64,000 bases of DNA from CAG-103 sp963627135 (lineage in GTDB: Bacteria; Bacillota; Clostridia; Oscillospirales; Oscillospiraceae): the NCBI GenBank assembly GCA_963627135.1, contig CAVFZY010000007.1, forward strand, positions 124,001-188,000, in the 5' to 3' direction. The notes beneath the pieces are model-generated. The model had not been told where the DNA came from. It made no database searches and saw only the letters and a program-made list of their open reading frames with translations. Shown here in pieces: positions 33,705-42,391 of the stretch; positions within the stretch are counted from its first letter, which is position 1; the number at the start of each line of letters is the position of its first letter. The translations under genes were made by a program, and so were the position numbers.

Positions 33705-35072
33705 ATGAGTTTCAAAAAAATTGACTGCAATCTCACGCAGAAGTTTGATGAATATCCCGAGTTCGGCGTCCTGAGCGGCGTCAAGGTCTTTGTGTCCGGC
33801 ACGGCCATCGCCGGCCCCTTCGCCGGCTGCCTGATGGCCGAGATGGGCGCGAAGGTGCTCCAGTCCGAGGCCCCCAAGATCTCCTGCGGCACGCGCGGTA
33901 CCACGAGCTGGTCGCAGAACCACCGTAATGAGTTTTCCATCACCTGCAACCCGCGCACGCCTGCGGGCAAGAAGATCTTCAAAAAGTGCCTCGAGTGGGC
34001 CGACATCTGGATCGAGTCCAGCAAGGCCGGCACCTATGCCAAGATGGGCCTCACCGATGAGGTGTGCTGGGGCGTCAACAGTAAGCTGTGCATCGTGCAT
34101 GTCTCCGGCTATGGCCAGACCGGCCCGTACAAGGCCAAGGCGTCCTACGACGTTTCCGGCCAGGCCATGGGCGGCTATATGTACATGAACGGCGTCTCCC
34201 CGACGTCGACGCCGCTGAAGGTCAACCCGTACCTGTCGGACTATGTCACGGCCTACAACGCCTGCATGACCGCGCTGTCGGCTTACATCCACGCGCTCAA
34301 GACCGGCAAGGGCGAGTCCTGTGACGTCGCGCAGTACGACACCATGTTCCGCCTGCTGGATAACTACCCGGTGCTCTGGTACAACAAGGGCTACCCAAAA
34401 GACGGCGAGCCCGTGCCTTACCGCACCGGCAACCACTCCGATCTCGCCGCCTGCTTCTCGTTCTACACCACGAAGGACAACAAGCAGCTGTTTGTGGCCA
34501 TCAACGGTCCCGGACCGGTCGAGAAGGGCTATCCCATCATTGGTGTCGGCACGCCGGGCGTCACGCCGGGCCTGCCGAAGGGCATCCCCGGCTTCCCGCT
34601 CAACACCCCCATGGGCCAGAAAGCGGACCAGGCGCTCACGGACTTCTGCGCGCAGCATACCTGTGCCGAGCTCGAGGAGATCTTCAACAAGGCCGGCATC
34701 CCCAACCAGCGCGCGTATGAACCCGGCGACATTGAAAACGATCCGCAGTACGCCGAGCGCGAGAACCTCGTCGAGTGGGAGGACCAGATCTTCGGCGAGA
34801 TGAAGGGCATCGGCATCACGAACCGTTTTAAGAACAATCCCTCCAGGATCGTGGCCTCCGCGCCGTGCTTCGGCGAGCACAACCGCGAAGTCCTCAAGGA
34901 TTTCGGCTACACCGATGAGGAGATCGACGCGCTCTACAAGAAGGGCGAACTCGTGACCTGGACGCCGGCGGACACCGCCCGCATCCGGCACCTGCCCGAC
35001 TGGGGCTTCTTCTGGGATACCGAGCGCCAGTGCGAGCGCATCGGCATGGAGTGGCCGCCGAAGGGCGAGTAA
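33705..35072 (+). CDS. bile acid CoA transferase, BaiF paralogue (copy 2)
   Basis: 455 aa; aligns end to end with copy 1 with few gaps and is clearly more similar to it than to the copy at 2143-3495. Predicted catalytic D149 in YDVSGQAMGG. AAAGGAGG is a much stronger ribosome binding site than that of copy 1. Differences cluster around 60-90 and 240-300, which may reflect different acyl donors or acceptors. Tandem duplication is likely. Bile acid role by context. Confidence 0.88.
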   Translation: MSFKKIDCNLTQKFDEYPEFGVLSGVKVFVSGTAIAGPFAGCLMAEMGAKVLQSEAPKISCGTRGTTSWSQNHRNEFSITCNPRTPAGKKIFKKCLEWADIWIESSKAGTYAKMGLTDEVCWGVNSKLCIVHVSGYGQTGPYKAKASYDVSGQAMGGYMYMNGVSPTSTPLKVNPYLSDYVTAYNACMTALSAYIHALKTGKGESCDVAQYDTMFRLLDNYPVLWYNKGYPKDGEPVPYRTGNHSDLAACFSFYTTKDNKQLFVAINGPGPVEKGYPIIGVGTPGVTPGLPKGIPGFPLNTPMGQKADQALTDFCAQHTCAELEEIFNKAGIPNQRAYEPGDIENDPQYAERENLVEWEDQIFGEMKGIGITNRFKNNPSRIVASAPCFGEHNREVLKDFGYTDEEIDALYKKGELVTWTPADTARIRHLPDWGFFWDTERQCERIGMEWPPKGE

Positions 35073-35154
35073 TATCCGGGGCCGGCTGTGCACACCAAAA
35101 TTTCCGCGTGTGCAGCCCGCCCACAGCATCGAATGAATCATAAAGGAGAAACCA

Positions 35155-35940
35155 ATGGGTAGACTTGATGGAAAAGTCTGTTTTGTGACCGGTGCCGGCT
35201 CCGGCATCGGCGCCAAGACCGCCGAGCTCTTTGCACAGGAGGGCGCGAGCGTCATCATGGCGGATATGCAGGAGGAAAACCTCGACAAGGTCGCCGAGCG
35301 CATCCGCGCCGCGGGCGGCGAGGTCATGACGGCCGTTGTCAACATCACTGATAACGATGCCGTGAAGGCCACGGTCGCTGCCGGCGTTGAAAAATACGGC
35401 AAGCTCGACGCACTGGCCAATATTGCCGGTGTGCTCGACGTGGCCATGCGCCCGATCGATGATTTTCTCACCAGCGACCTCGACACGACGCTCAGCGTGA
35501 ACGTCAAGGGCACGATGTATGTCACCCGCGCGGCTGTCAAGCAGTTTGTCGCGCAGGGCTACGGCACCATTGCCACCGTCGCCTCCGTCGGCGGCGTGAC
35601 CGGCAACGGCAGTGCTGCCTACACCGTCTCGAAGGGCGCCGAGGTTGCGCTGACCAAGCACATCGCGCTTCGCTTCGCCGACGGCACGCAGAAGATCCGC
35701 GCCAACTGCGTGTGCCCGGGCACGGTCATGACCCCGATGACCACGCGCGCCATGAAGGCCAGAGGCAAGTATACGAAGGCTGCCAAGGCCATGCAGGCGT
35801 CCACTGCCAAGCACTCCACGCTTGACGTCGGGACTTGCTCGGATCTCGACATCGCCCGGATCCTGCTGTTTTTGTGCAGCGACGAGTCCGCACCGCTCAA
35901 CGGTCAGGCGCTCGTTGCCGACTACGGCGCAAACCTCTAA
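35155..35940 (+). CDS. SDR oxidoreductase, hydroxysteroid dehydrogenase candidate
   Basis: 261 aa classical SDR: TGAGSGIG (12-19), S144, Y156, K160 in YTVSK, and ANIAG in place of the usual NNAG. D37 after beta2 suggests NAD(H). An extended insert around 195-225 (MKARGKYTKAAKAMQ) would cover the substrate pocket. AAAGGAG precedes the start; it lies between baiF copy 2 and the 7-alpha-HSDH-like gene, so a 3-beta-, 7-beta- or 12-alpha-HSDH activity is plausible but unproven. Confidence 0.8.
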   Translation: MGRLDGKVCFVTGAGSGIGAKTAELFAQEGASVIMADMQEENLDKVAERIRAAGGEVMTAVVNITDNDAVKATVAAGVEKYGKLDALANIAGVLDVAMRPIDDFLTSDLDTTLSVNVKGTMYVTRAAVKQFVAQGYGTIATVASVGGVTGNGSAAYTVSKGAEVALTKHIALRFADGTQKIRANCVCPGTVMTPMTTRAMKARGKYTKAAKAMQASTAKHSTLDVGTCSDLDIARILLFLCSDESAPLNGQALVADYGANL

Positions 35941-36009
35941 GATACCTCGGCGCAGCCGCGCCGATCACCGGAAACAACATGATAACATTCAGAAAGGAAG
36001 TGTACGGTT

Positions 36010-36768
36010 ATGAGTAACAGACTGGAAGGAAAAGTCGCGCTGGTCACGGCGTGCACCCGCGGCATCGGCCGCGCGATCGCAGACCTCTTCGTCGATGAGG
36101 GCGCGAAGGTCTACTATGCCTGCCGCAACATGGAGACCGGCAAAGCTGCCGTCGAGGCCGCAAGAGTCCGCGGCGGTCAGGCCGAGCTTGTGTACTTTGA
36201 GGCACACGATCCCGCTACGCACAGAAGCATGATCGACGAGTGCATCGCCAAGGAGGGCCACCTCGACGTGCTGGTCAACAACTTCGGCGAGTCCAACCCC
36301 CGCAAGGATCTCGACATCACCAAGTGCACCTACAAAGAGTTTGAGAAGACGGTCTGCGTTGACCTTTCGACCGTGTTCAACGCCTGCCAGCAGGCGCTCA
36401 ACAAGGCCATGCTCAAGCAGCACTCTGGCAGCATCATCAACATCGGTTCCGTCGCCGCCGTGTGCCCCGACCGTACGCAGGTCGGCTACGGCGTGGCCAA
36501 GTCCGGCATCAACCACCTCAGCCGTCAGATGGCGCGCCAGGTTGCGCACGCAGGTGTGCGCGTCAATGTGCTCAACCCCGGCATCATCGCCACGGAAGCC
36601 GTTGCCAAGCACCTCACCCCCGAGACGCAGTCGCGCTACACGACCAACTGCATGATCAAGCGCCTCGGCGAGCCCATCGACATTGCCTACATGGCGCTCT
36701 ATCTCGCCTCCGACGAGTCCAAGTACGTCACCGCGCACGTGATGAACGTCTCCGGCGGCTGGATGTAA
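36010..36768 (+). CDS. 7-alpha-hydroxysteroid dehydrogenase-like SDR
   Basis: 252 aa SDR with S147, Y160 and K164 (YGVAK). It shares several unusual stretches with clostridial 7-alpha-HSDHs as I remember them: LEGKVALVT..TRGIG, the NNFG (90-93) replacement of NNAG, the DPATHRSMIDE region, PDRTQVGYGVAKSGINHL and NPGIIAT. Oxidises the 7-alpha-hydroxyl of bile acids, competing with dehydration. Last gene of the rightward bai operon, 69 bases after the preceding SDR and 44 bases before a terminator. Assignment from sequence pattern plus context. Confidence 0.82.
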   Translation: MSNRLEGKVALVTACTRGIGRAIADLFVDEGAKVYYACRNMETGKAAVEAARVRGGQAELVYFEAHDPATHRSMIDECIAKEGHLDVLVNNFGESNPRKDLDITKCTYKEFEKTVCVDLSTVFNACQQALNKAMLKQHSGSIINIGSVAAVCPDRTQVGYGVAKSGINHLSRQMARQVAHAGVRVNVLNPGIIATEAVAKHLTPETQSRYTTNCMIKRLGEPIDIAYMALYLASDESKYVTAHVMNVSGGWM

Positions 36769-37089
36769 TGTTCGCTTTGTCTTCTTCCAGATAAATCCCT
36801 CATCCCCAGTGGAAAGAGCCCGGCTTCGGCCGGGCTCTTTTCCTTGCTTTTTCGGAGATACAGTTCTGTTTTATTTACATAACATCTAAAAATGGTTGAC
36901 ATAATTTCACGGAGGCGGCAAAAGAATTCCCGGAGGGCGGCAGCCGGACGCACTTTTGTCCCGTGCAGCGGCAGCAGAGATGTGTCCGGCGGGCGATTGT
37001 TTTCGCTCTTTTCACAAATACCCCCTTTTCATCCGGTCGGTTTTATATTACAATAAAACGACGAATATGAAAAAGCGAGGGGAAGGTTT
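36769..37089. other. intergenic region between the bai operon and pyrH
   Basis: No gene seen. Holds the terminator at 36813-36841, a TTGACA string at 36896-36901 without a good -10, and near pyrH a weak promoter-like pair TTTTCA (37026) / TACAAT (37049) with 17-base spacing. Confidence 0.5.
36813..36841 (+). terminator. terminator of the rightward bai operon
   Basis: Perfect 12-bp stem AAAGAGCCCGGC/GCCGGGCTCTTT with a TTCG tetraloop and following T. It lies 44 bases after the last SDR and marks the end of the accessory region. Confidence 0.9.
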
Positions 37090-37809
37090 ATGGGAACAGA
37101 ACCCAAATATAAACGCATCCTGCTCAAGATCAGCGGCGAGGCGCTGGCCGGTGAGCAGAAGACGGGACTGGACTTCGGCGTCATCGGCCGGGTGTGCGAC
37201 GTGATCAAGACCTCCACCGAACTGGGCGTGCAGGTGGGCGTCGTCATCGGCGGCGGCAACTTCTGGCGCGGCGTGAAAAACGGCGAGGGCAAGATGGCCC
37301 GCTCGCGCGCCGACCACATGGGCATGCTCGCCACCGTCATGAACTGTCTGGCTGTGTCCGACGTCATGGAGCAGAAGGGCATCCCCGTGCGCGTGCAGAC
37401 GGCCGTCGAAATGTCGACGTTTGCCGAGCACTATACTTGGGAGCGTGCTGTGGCGCATCTGGAAGAGGGCAAGGTCGTGCTCTTCGGTGCCGGCAGCGGC
37501 TGCCCGTATTTTTCGACCGACACAGCCGCCGTGCTGCGCGCCGCCGAGATCGGTGCGGATGCGATCCTGCTTGCCAAAAACATCGACGGCGTCTACAGCG
37601 CCGACCCGCACGTCGACCCCAGCGCCGTGAAGTACGACGCGATCACCTATGACGAGGTGCTGGCAAAGCATCTGGCCGTCATGGACCTGACGGCGACGTC
37701 GCTCGCGATGGAAAACGACATCCCGGTCGTTGTCTTTGCGCTGGCCGACCCGCAGAATATTGTCCGTGCCGTGATGGGCGAGCCCGTCGGCACGGTCGTG
37801 ACGAAGTGA
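37090..37809 (+). CDS. pyrH: UMP kinase
   Basis: 239 aa, standard length. Amino-acid-kinase fold: YKRILLKISGEALAG at the N-terminus, VVIGGGNFWRG, RSRADHMGMLATVMN, and the NMP site AVLRAAEIGADAILLAKNIDGVYSADP. Phosphorylates UMP to UDP with ATP and is allosterically regulated in most bacteria. First gene of the conserved pyrH-frr-uppS-cdsA-dxr-rseP-ispG-polC string. Confidence 0.97.
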   Translation: MGTEPKYKRILLKISGEALAGEQKTGLDFGVIGRVCDVIKTSTELGVQVGVVIGGGNFWRGVKNGEGKMARSRADHMGMLATVMNCLAVSDVMEQKGIPVRVQTAVEMSTFAEHYTWERAVAHLEEGKVVLFGAGSGCPYFSTDTAAVLRAAEIGADAILLAKNIDGVYSADPHVDPSAVKYDAITYDEVLAKHLAVMDLTATSLAMENDIPVVVFALADPQNIVRAVMGEPVGTVVTK

Positions 37810-37844
37810 AATCAAATTTTAAAACCCGATAAGGAGGATATACC

Positions 37845-38399
37845 ATGTCTACCGATTATACCGAGTTTGAATCCAAAATGAAGAAGACCGCTTCGGTCCT
37901 CACCGAGCAGTATGATTCCGTGCGCGCCGGCAAGGCCAACCCCGCCGTGCTCGACCGCATCACGGTCGATTACTACGGCGTGCCCACGCCGATCCAGCAG
38001 ATCGCATCCGTCAGCACGCCGGACGCCCGCTCGCTGCTCATCCAGCCGTGGGATGCTTCCGTGCTCAAGGGCGTTGAAAAGGCCATTCTCGCGTCCGATC
38101 TGGGCCTGAATCCCCAGAATGACGGCCGCACCATCCGCCTGGTCTTCCCGGCGCTGACCGAGGAGCGCCGCCGCGACCTCGTCAAGCAGGTCAAAAAGTA
38201 CGGCGAAGAGGCGAAGGTCGCCGTGCGCAACATCCGCCGCGACGCGATGGACAAGTTCAAGGCGCAGAAGAAAAAGTCCGAGATCACCGAGGACGACCTC
38301 AAGATCATCGAGAAGGATCTGCAGAAGCTGACCGATGATTACATCAAGGAAGTCGAGCGCATTGCCGACGAAAAAGAAAAGGAGCTCATGGAGATCTGA
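37845..38399 (+). CDS. frr: ribosome recycling factor
   Basis: 184 aa, full length. Typical segments: MKKTASVLTEQYDSVRAGKA, RSLLIQPWDASVLKGVEKAI, DLGLNPQNDGRTIRL and the C-terminal EDDLKIIEKDLQKLTDDYI helix. With EF-G it splits post-termination ribosomes. AAGGAGG precedes the start; follows pyrH by 35 bases. Confidence 0.97.
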   Translation: MSTDYTEFESKMKKTASVLTEQYDSVRAGKANPAVLDRITVDYYGVPTPIQQIASVSTPDARSLLIQPWDASVLKGVEKAILASDLGLNPQNDGRTIRLVFPALTEERRRDLVKQVKKYGEEAKVAVRNIRRDAMDKFKAQKKKSEITEDDLKIIEKDLQKLTDDYIKEVERIADEKEKELMEI

Positions 38400-38422
38400 G
38401 TTCCCGGACCCGCAAATGCGAT

Positions 38423-38447
38423 ACGGGGGGATTTTTCATCCCCCCGT
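38423..38447 (+). terminator. hairpin between frr and uppS
   Basis: ACGGGGGGAT/ATCCCCCCGT 10-bp stem (38423-38432, 38438-38447), loop TTTTC, then only TTG. The poor U-tract suggests partial termination or attenuation within the operon. Confidence 0.55.
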
Positions 38448-38498
38448 TTGAATATCCTGTCTACAGGCGCCGCCCATCCGGGCGGTGCAGGAGGAACT

Positions 38499-39233
38499 AT
38501 GGCAAACGATAAGACGACTGCGCCGCAGGTGGATCTCTCGCGCCTGCCGCGCCACGTGGCGATCATCCTCGACGGCAACGGCCGCTGGGCCAAAAAGCGC
38601 GGCCTGCCGCGCACGGTCGGCCATGCCTACGGCGCCGAGGCGTTTCGCCGCATCGGCAACTACTGCAAGGCCATCGGCATCGAATACCTCACGGTCTACG
38701 CTTTTTCCACGGAAAACTGGTGCCGTCCGCCCGAGGAAGTGTGCACGATCATGAGCATCTTCGATAAATATATGAAGGAAGCGCTCTCAATCATGGAGCG
38801 CGACCGGTTCAAGATGCGCTTTTTCGGCGAGCGGTCCGGCCTTTCGCCGGAGCTGCAGCGCCTCATGGCCGCAGCCGAGGAGAAGAGCACGCACTATGAC
38901 GGCTGCCAGATGAACCTGTGCATCAATTACGGCGGCCGGGACGAGATCCTGCACGCTGTGCGCCGGTACGCAGAGGCGTACAAGGCCGGCACTGCGCCGG
39001 AGCTCACGGAGGATGTGTTCAGCAATTACCTGTATTCGGCCGGCATACCGGACCCCGACCTCATCATCCGCACGAGCGGGGAGCAGCGGCTGAGTAACTT
39101 CCTGCCCTGGCAGGGCGCGTACTCGGAGCTGTATTTCACCGACGTGCTCTGGCCGGACTTTACCGAGCGCGACATGGATGCGGCCCTGGCGGAGTTCCAG
39201 CGGCGCGACCGGCGCTTTGGCGGTGTGAAATGA
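38499..39233 (+). CDS. uppS: undecaprenyl diphosphate synthase (cis-prenyltransferase)
   Basis: 244 aa from the ATG at 38499 with AGGAGG; the frame extends upstream without an SD. IILDGNGRWAKKRGLPR holds the catalytic Asp and diphosphate-binding residues, YAFSTENW is family signature, and DLIIRTSGEQRLSNFLPWQ the C-terminal one. Makes the C55 lipid carrier for peptidoglycan and surface glycans, including any made by the operon at 8-19 kb. Confidence 0.96.
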   Translation: MANDKTTAPQVDLSRLPRHVAIILDGNGRWAKKRGLPRTVGHAYGAEAFRRIGNYCKAIGIEYLTVYAFSTENWCRPPEEVCTIMSIFDKYMKEALSIMERDRFKMRFFGERSGLSPELQRLMAAAEEKSTHYDGCQMNLCINYGGRDEILHAVRRYAEAYKAGTAPELTEDVFSNYLYSAGIPDPDLIIRTSGEQRLSNFLPWQGAYSELYFTDVLWPDFTERDMDAALAEFQRRDRRFGGVK

Positions 39234-39273
39234 CCGCCGTACCCGAGAGAAAGACAAACGGGAGGAACCAATC

Positions 39274-40104
39274 ATGAAAAACAGACTGATCGTTGCGGCC
39301 ATCGGCATCCCGGCGCTGCTGGCCGTGATCTTCTTCACCCCGATCTGGGGCTGGGGCATCGTGGTGGCCATCATGGCGTCGTTCTGCGCCTGGGAGCTGC
39401 TGCATACGACGATGCCGAAGTTCGTGCCGCGCTTTGCGGTGTATGCCGGCGTGTGCGGTGCGGCCATCGTGCTCGGCGCGGCGTTCGGTCAGTCCGAGCT
39501 CGTGTTCAAGATCGCGGCCTATGTGCTGTTTGTGACCATGTTCGTCGAGATGATGATCTCGTTTCACAAGTCCGAGCGCATCCCGTTTCAGGATCTTGCG
39601 CTTGTGTTCACGGCAGGCATCGTCATCCCATGGATGCTCTCGTCGCTCGTGCGCCTCGGCCTGAACGACCCGAAGGCACCGTATCTGCTGCTGCCGTTTG
39701 TCATCACGTGGCTGAGCGATTCGGGCGCGTTCTTTGTCGGCCGCAGCCTGGGCAAGACCAAGCTCGCCCCGGCCCTGAGCCCGCATAAAACGGTCGAGGG
39801 CTGTGTAGGCGGCTTTGTGTGCGCGATCGCGGCCGCTATGCTCTATGGCCTCGTGCTGCACCTGTGCGGCTACCACGTGCAGATCGGCCTGCTCGCCATC
39901 TACGGTTTCTTCGGCAGCCTTGCCGGCCAGGCGGGCGACCTTGCGTTCTCTGCCATCAAACGCGAGCACGGCGTGAAGGATTACAGCAACCTGCTGCCCG
40001 GTCACGGCGGTATGCTTGATCGCTTTGACAGCACGATCTTCACGGCGCCCATGCTCGAGCTGCTGGTGCTGCTGGCGCCGGCCATCTCGGTCGTGGCGAA
40101 GTAA
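39274..40104 (+). CDS. cdsA: phosphatidate cytidylyltransferase
   Basis: 276 aa integral membrane protein with about 8 helices. The C-terminal signature region includes WLSDSGAFFVGRSLGKTKLA and HGVKDYSNLLPGHGGMLDRF, which carry the CTP and Mg2+ site. Makes CDP-diacylglycerol for phospholipids. Typical position between uppS and dxr. Confidence 0.96.
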   Translation: MKNRLIVAAIGIPALLAVIFFTPIWGWGIVVAIMASFCAWELLHTTMPKFVPRFAVYAGVCGAAIVLGAAFGQSELVFKIAAYVLFVTMFVEMMISFHKSERIPFQDLALVFTAGIVIPWMLSSLVRLGLNDPKAPYLLLPFVITWLSDSGAFFVGRSLGKTKLAPALSPHKTVEGCVGGFVCAIAAAMLYGLVLHLCGYHVQIGLLAIYGFFGSLAGQAGDLAFSAIKREHGVKDYSNLLPGHGGMLDRFDSTIFTAPMLELLVLLAPAISVVAK

Positions 40105-40116
40105 GGGAGCGCGGCT

Positions 40117-41265
40117 ATGGTACATTCGATTTCCATCCTCGGCTCCACCGGCAGCATCGGCCGTCAGACCGTTGCCGTCGCGGAGCATCTGGGACTCAAC
40201 GTGCGCGCGCTGACGACGAACCGCAATATCCAGCTCGCCGAAGAGCAGGCGCGCCGCCTGCACCCGGCGTTCGTCGCCGTGACGGACGAGGCGGCGGCCA
40301 AGGCGCTGCGCATCGCGCTCGCCGATACGGACGTTGCCGTTGGCAGCGGGGAAAACGCCCTGTGCGAGGCGGCGGTGCTCTCGGGCACGGACGCCGTCGT
40401 CACGGCGGTGTCCGGCGCGGTCGGCCTGCGGCCGACGCTCGCGGCCATGGAAAAGGGCCGCCGCATCGCGCTGGCCAATAAGGAAACGCTCGTGTGCGCG
40501 GGCGACATCGTCATGCGCCGCGCCAGAGAATGCGGCGCGGAGATCGTGCCGGTCGATTCCGAGCACTCGGCCATCTTCCAGTGCCTGACCGGGCGGGAGG
40601 GGGAACTGCACAAGATCCTGCTCACCGGCTCCGGCGGCCCGTTCCGCGGCTGGACACGCGACGAAACGCGTGACGTCACGCCCGAAATGGCCGTCCGTCA
40701 CCCGAACTGGAGCATGGGCGCGAAGATCAGCGTGGACTCCGCGACCATGATGAACAAGGGCCTGGAATTTATCGAGGCCATGCACCTGTTCGGTGTCACG
40801 CCGGACGATATTCAGGTGCTCATCCACCCGGAGAGCGTCGTGCACTCGATGGTCGAGCTGCTCGACGGCACGGTCATCGCCCAGCTCGGCGTGCCGGATA
40901 TGGGCCTGCCCATCCAGTACGCGCTCACGTACCCGGAGCGCAGGCCCAGCCGCAGCGACCGGCTGGACTTCACGGCCTATCCCGGCGGGCTGCACTTCTA
41001 TGCGCCCGATCTCGAGGCGCTGCCGTGCCTTGCGCTCGCCATGCGGTGCGCGCGCACCGGCGGCACCGCGCCGACGGTCATGAACGCGGCCAACGAAGTC
41101 GCCGTGCACCTGTTTCTGGACCATGAAATTGGGTATCATTCCATTTATGAGAGCGTGGCGGCGGCGGTGGATGCCATCGCGCCGGCCGAAGCGCCCGATT
41201 TGGACGTCATCCGTGCGGCCGATCAGGAGGCCCGCGCGTTCGTCCGGTCATATTTCCATTTCTGA
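40117..41265 (+). CDS. dxr: 1-deoxy-D-xylulose 5-phosphate reductoisomerase
   Basis: 382 aa. NADPH site GSTGSIGRQT, VPVDSEHSAIFQ with the metal-binding Asp/Glu, GARMNKGLE-type region (ATMMNKGLEFIEAMHLFG) and C-terminal NAANEVAV. Second step of the MEP isoprenoid pathway; ispG lies two genes downstream. Starts 12 bases after cdsA. Confidence 0.97.
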   Translation: MVHSISILGSTGSIGRQTVAVAEHLGLNVRALTTNRNIQLAEEQARRLHPAFVAVTDEAAAKALRIALADTDVAVGSGENALCEAAVLSGTDAVVTAVSGAVGLRPTLAAMEKGRRIALANKETLVCAGDIVMRRARECGAEIVPVDSEHSAIFQCLTGREGELHKILLTGSGGPFRGWTRDETRDVTPEMAVRHPNWSMGAKISVDSATMMNKGLEFIEAMHLFGVTPDDIQVLIHPESVVHSMVELLDGTVIAQLGVPDMGLPIQYALTYPERRPSRSDRLDFTAYPGGLHFYAPDLEALPCLALAMRCARTGGTAPTVMNAANEVAVHLFLDHEIGYHSIYESVAAAVDAIAPAEAPDLDVIRAADQEARAFVRSYFHF

Positions 41266-41277
41266 AAGGACACCTGC

Positions 41278-42324
41278 ATGTATATTCTGCTCGCAATTCT
41301 CGTCTTTGGGATCCTCATCGCCGTGCACGAGCTCGGCCACTTCCTCGTGGCCAAGGCGTGCGGGGTGCGTGTGGATGAGTTCGCCATCGGCATGGGCCCC
41401 GCCATCTGGAAAAAGCAGAAGGGGGAGACGCTCTACGCCGTCCGCTGCCTGCCGATCGGCGGGTTTTGCGCCATGGCGGGCGAGGACGAGGCAATCGACG
41501 ACCCGCGTGCGTTCACGAGCCAGCCGGCGTGGAAGCGGTTTCTGATCCTCTGCGCCGGTGCGTTCATGAACTTCGTGTTCGGTCTGCTGCTGCTTTTGAT
41601 CGTGTTCGCGCAGGCGAAGAGCTTTTCCACGCCGACGCTTACAGACTTCATGGACGGCTGCCCCTATCAGGGGGAGGATGCCCTGCAGGTGGGCGACACG
41701 ATCTGGAGCATCGACGGGCACCGCATCTATTTTACGACCAATGTCAGCGAATATCTCGCCCGCGGCGGCGATACGCATGACATCGTCGTCAAGCGCGGCG
41801 GCGAGAAGGTCGTGCTCAATGATTTCTACCTCGTGGCGCGCGAGTACCCGGGGCAGGACGGCAAGATGTACGGCTTCTACTTCGGCACGAAACCGGCGAC
41901 GTTCGGCACCAAGCTCCAGACCACGTGGTACAGCGCGATGGACTTCGTGCGCATGGTCTGGATGGGGCTGAGCGATCTGTTCGCGGGCGCGGTAGGCGTC
42001 AAGGATCTGTCCGGCCCGGTCGGCATCGTGAGCATGATGAACGAGGTCGGCAAGGAGTCGGCCACGAAGGCGGCCGCCTTCTCAAACATCGCCTACTTCT
42101 CGGCGTTCATCGCCGTGAACCTCGCGGTCATGAATATGCTGCCGCTGCCGGCGCTCGACGGCGGGCGCGTGTTCTGCCTGCTCGTTACGTGGGTGCTCGA
42201 GCGGATCAGCCGCAGAAAGATCGACCCCAAGTATGAGGGCTATATCCACACGGCGGGGCTGGTGCTGCTGCTGGCACTGATGGCCTACGTTATGTATAAC
42301 GACATTTCCAAACTCGTCACCTGA
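41278..42324 (+). CDS. rseP: RIP metalloprotease RseP (site-2 protease)
   Basis: 348 aa membrane zinc protease. HELGH at residues 17-21 in the first helix gives two zinc ligands; a PDZ domain spans about 105-190; NMLPLPALDGGR near the C-terminus supplies the third ligand. Cleaves membrane-embedded anti-sigma factors and signal peptide remnants. Starts 12 bases after dxr. One PDZ domain, as is usual for Bacillota. Confidence 0.95.
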   Translation: MYILLAILVFGILIAVHELGHFLVAKACGVRVDEFAIGMGPAIWKKQKGETLYAVRCLPIGGFCAMAGEDEAIDDPRAFTSQPAWKRFLILCAGAFMNFVFGLLLLLIVFAQAKSFSTPTLTDFMDGCPYQGEDALQVGDTIWSIDGHRIYFTTNVSEYLARGGDTHDIVVKRGGEKVVLNDFYLVAREYPGQDGKMYGFYFGTKPATFGTKLQTTWYSAMDFVRMVWMGLSDLFAGAVGVKDLSGPVGIVSMMNEVGKESATKAAAFSNIAYFSAFIAVNLAVMNMLPLPALDGGRVFCLLVTWVLERISRRKIDPKYEGYIHTAGLVLLLALMAYVMYNDISKLVT

Positions 42325-42354
42325 GCCGGGGCGGATCATTCCGCCTCGGGCTTT
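42324..42354 (+). terminator. hairpin between rseP and ispG
   Basis: AGCCGGGGCGGA/TCCGCCTCGGGCT with one bulge, loop TCAT, then TTTC. It starts at the rseP stop codon. Probably a weak, intra-operonic terminator. Confidence 0.5.
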
Positions 42355-42391
42355 CGCGCGTTTTCGGCCTCTCGGAGATACAGGAGTGTTT

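Noticed and set aside
33414..35540. 708-codon minus frame across baiF copy 2 and the next SDR
   Set aside because: Spans two clear plus-strand genes and has no recognisable family; a GC-rich shadow frame.
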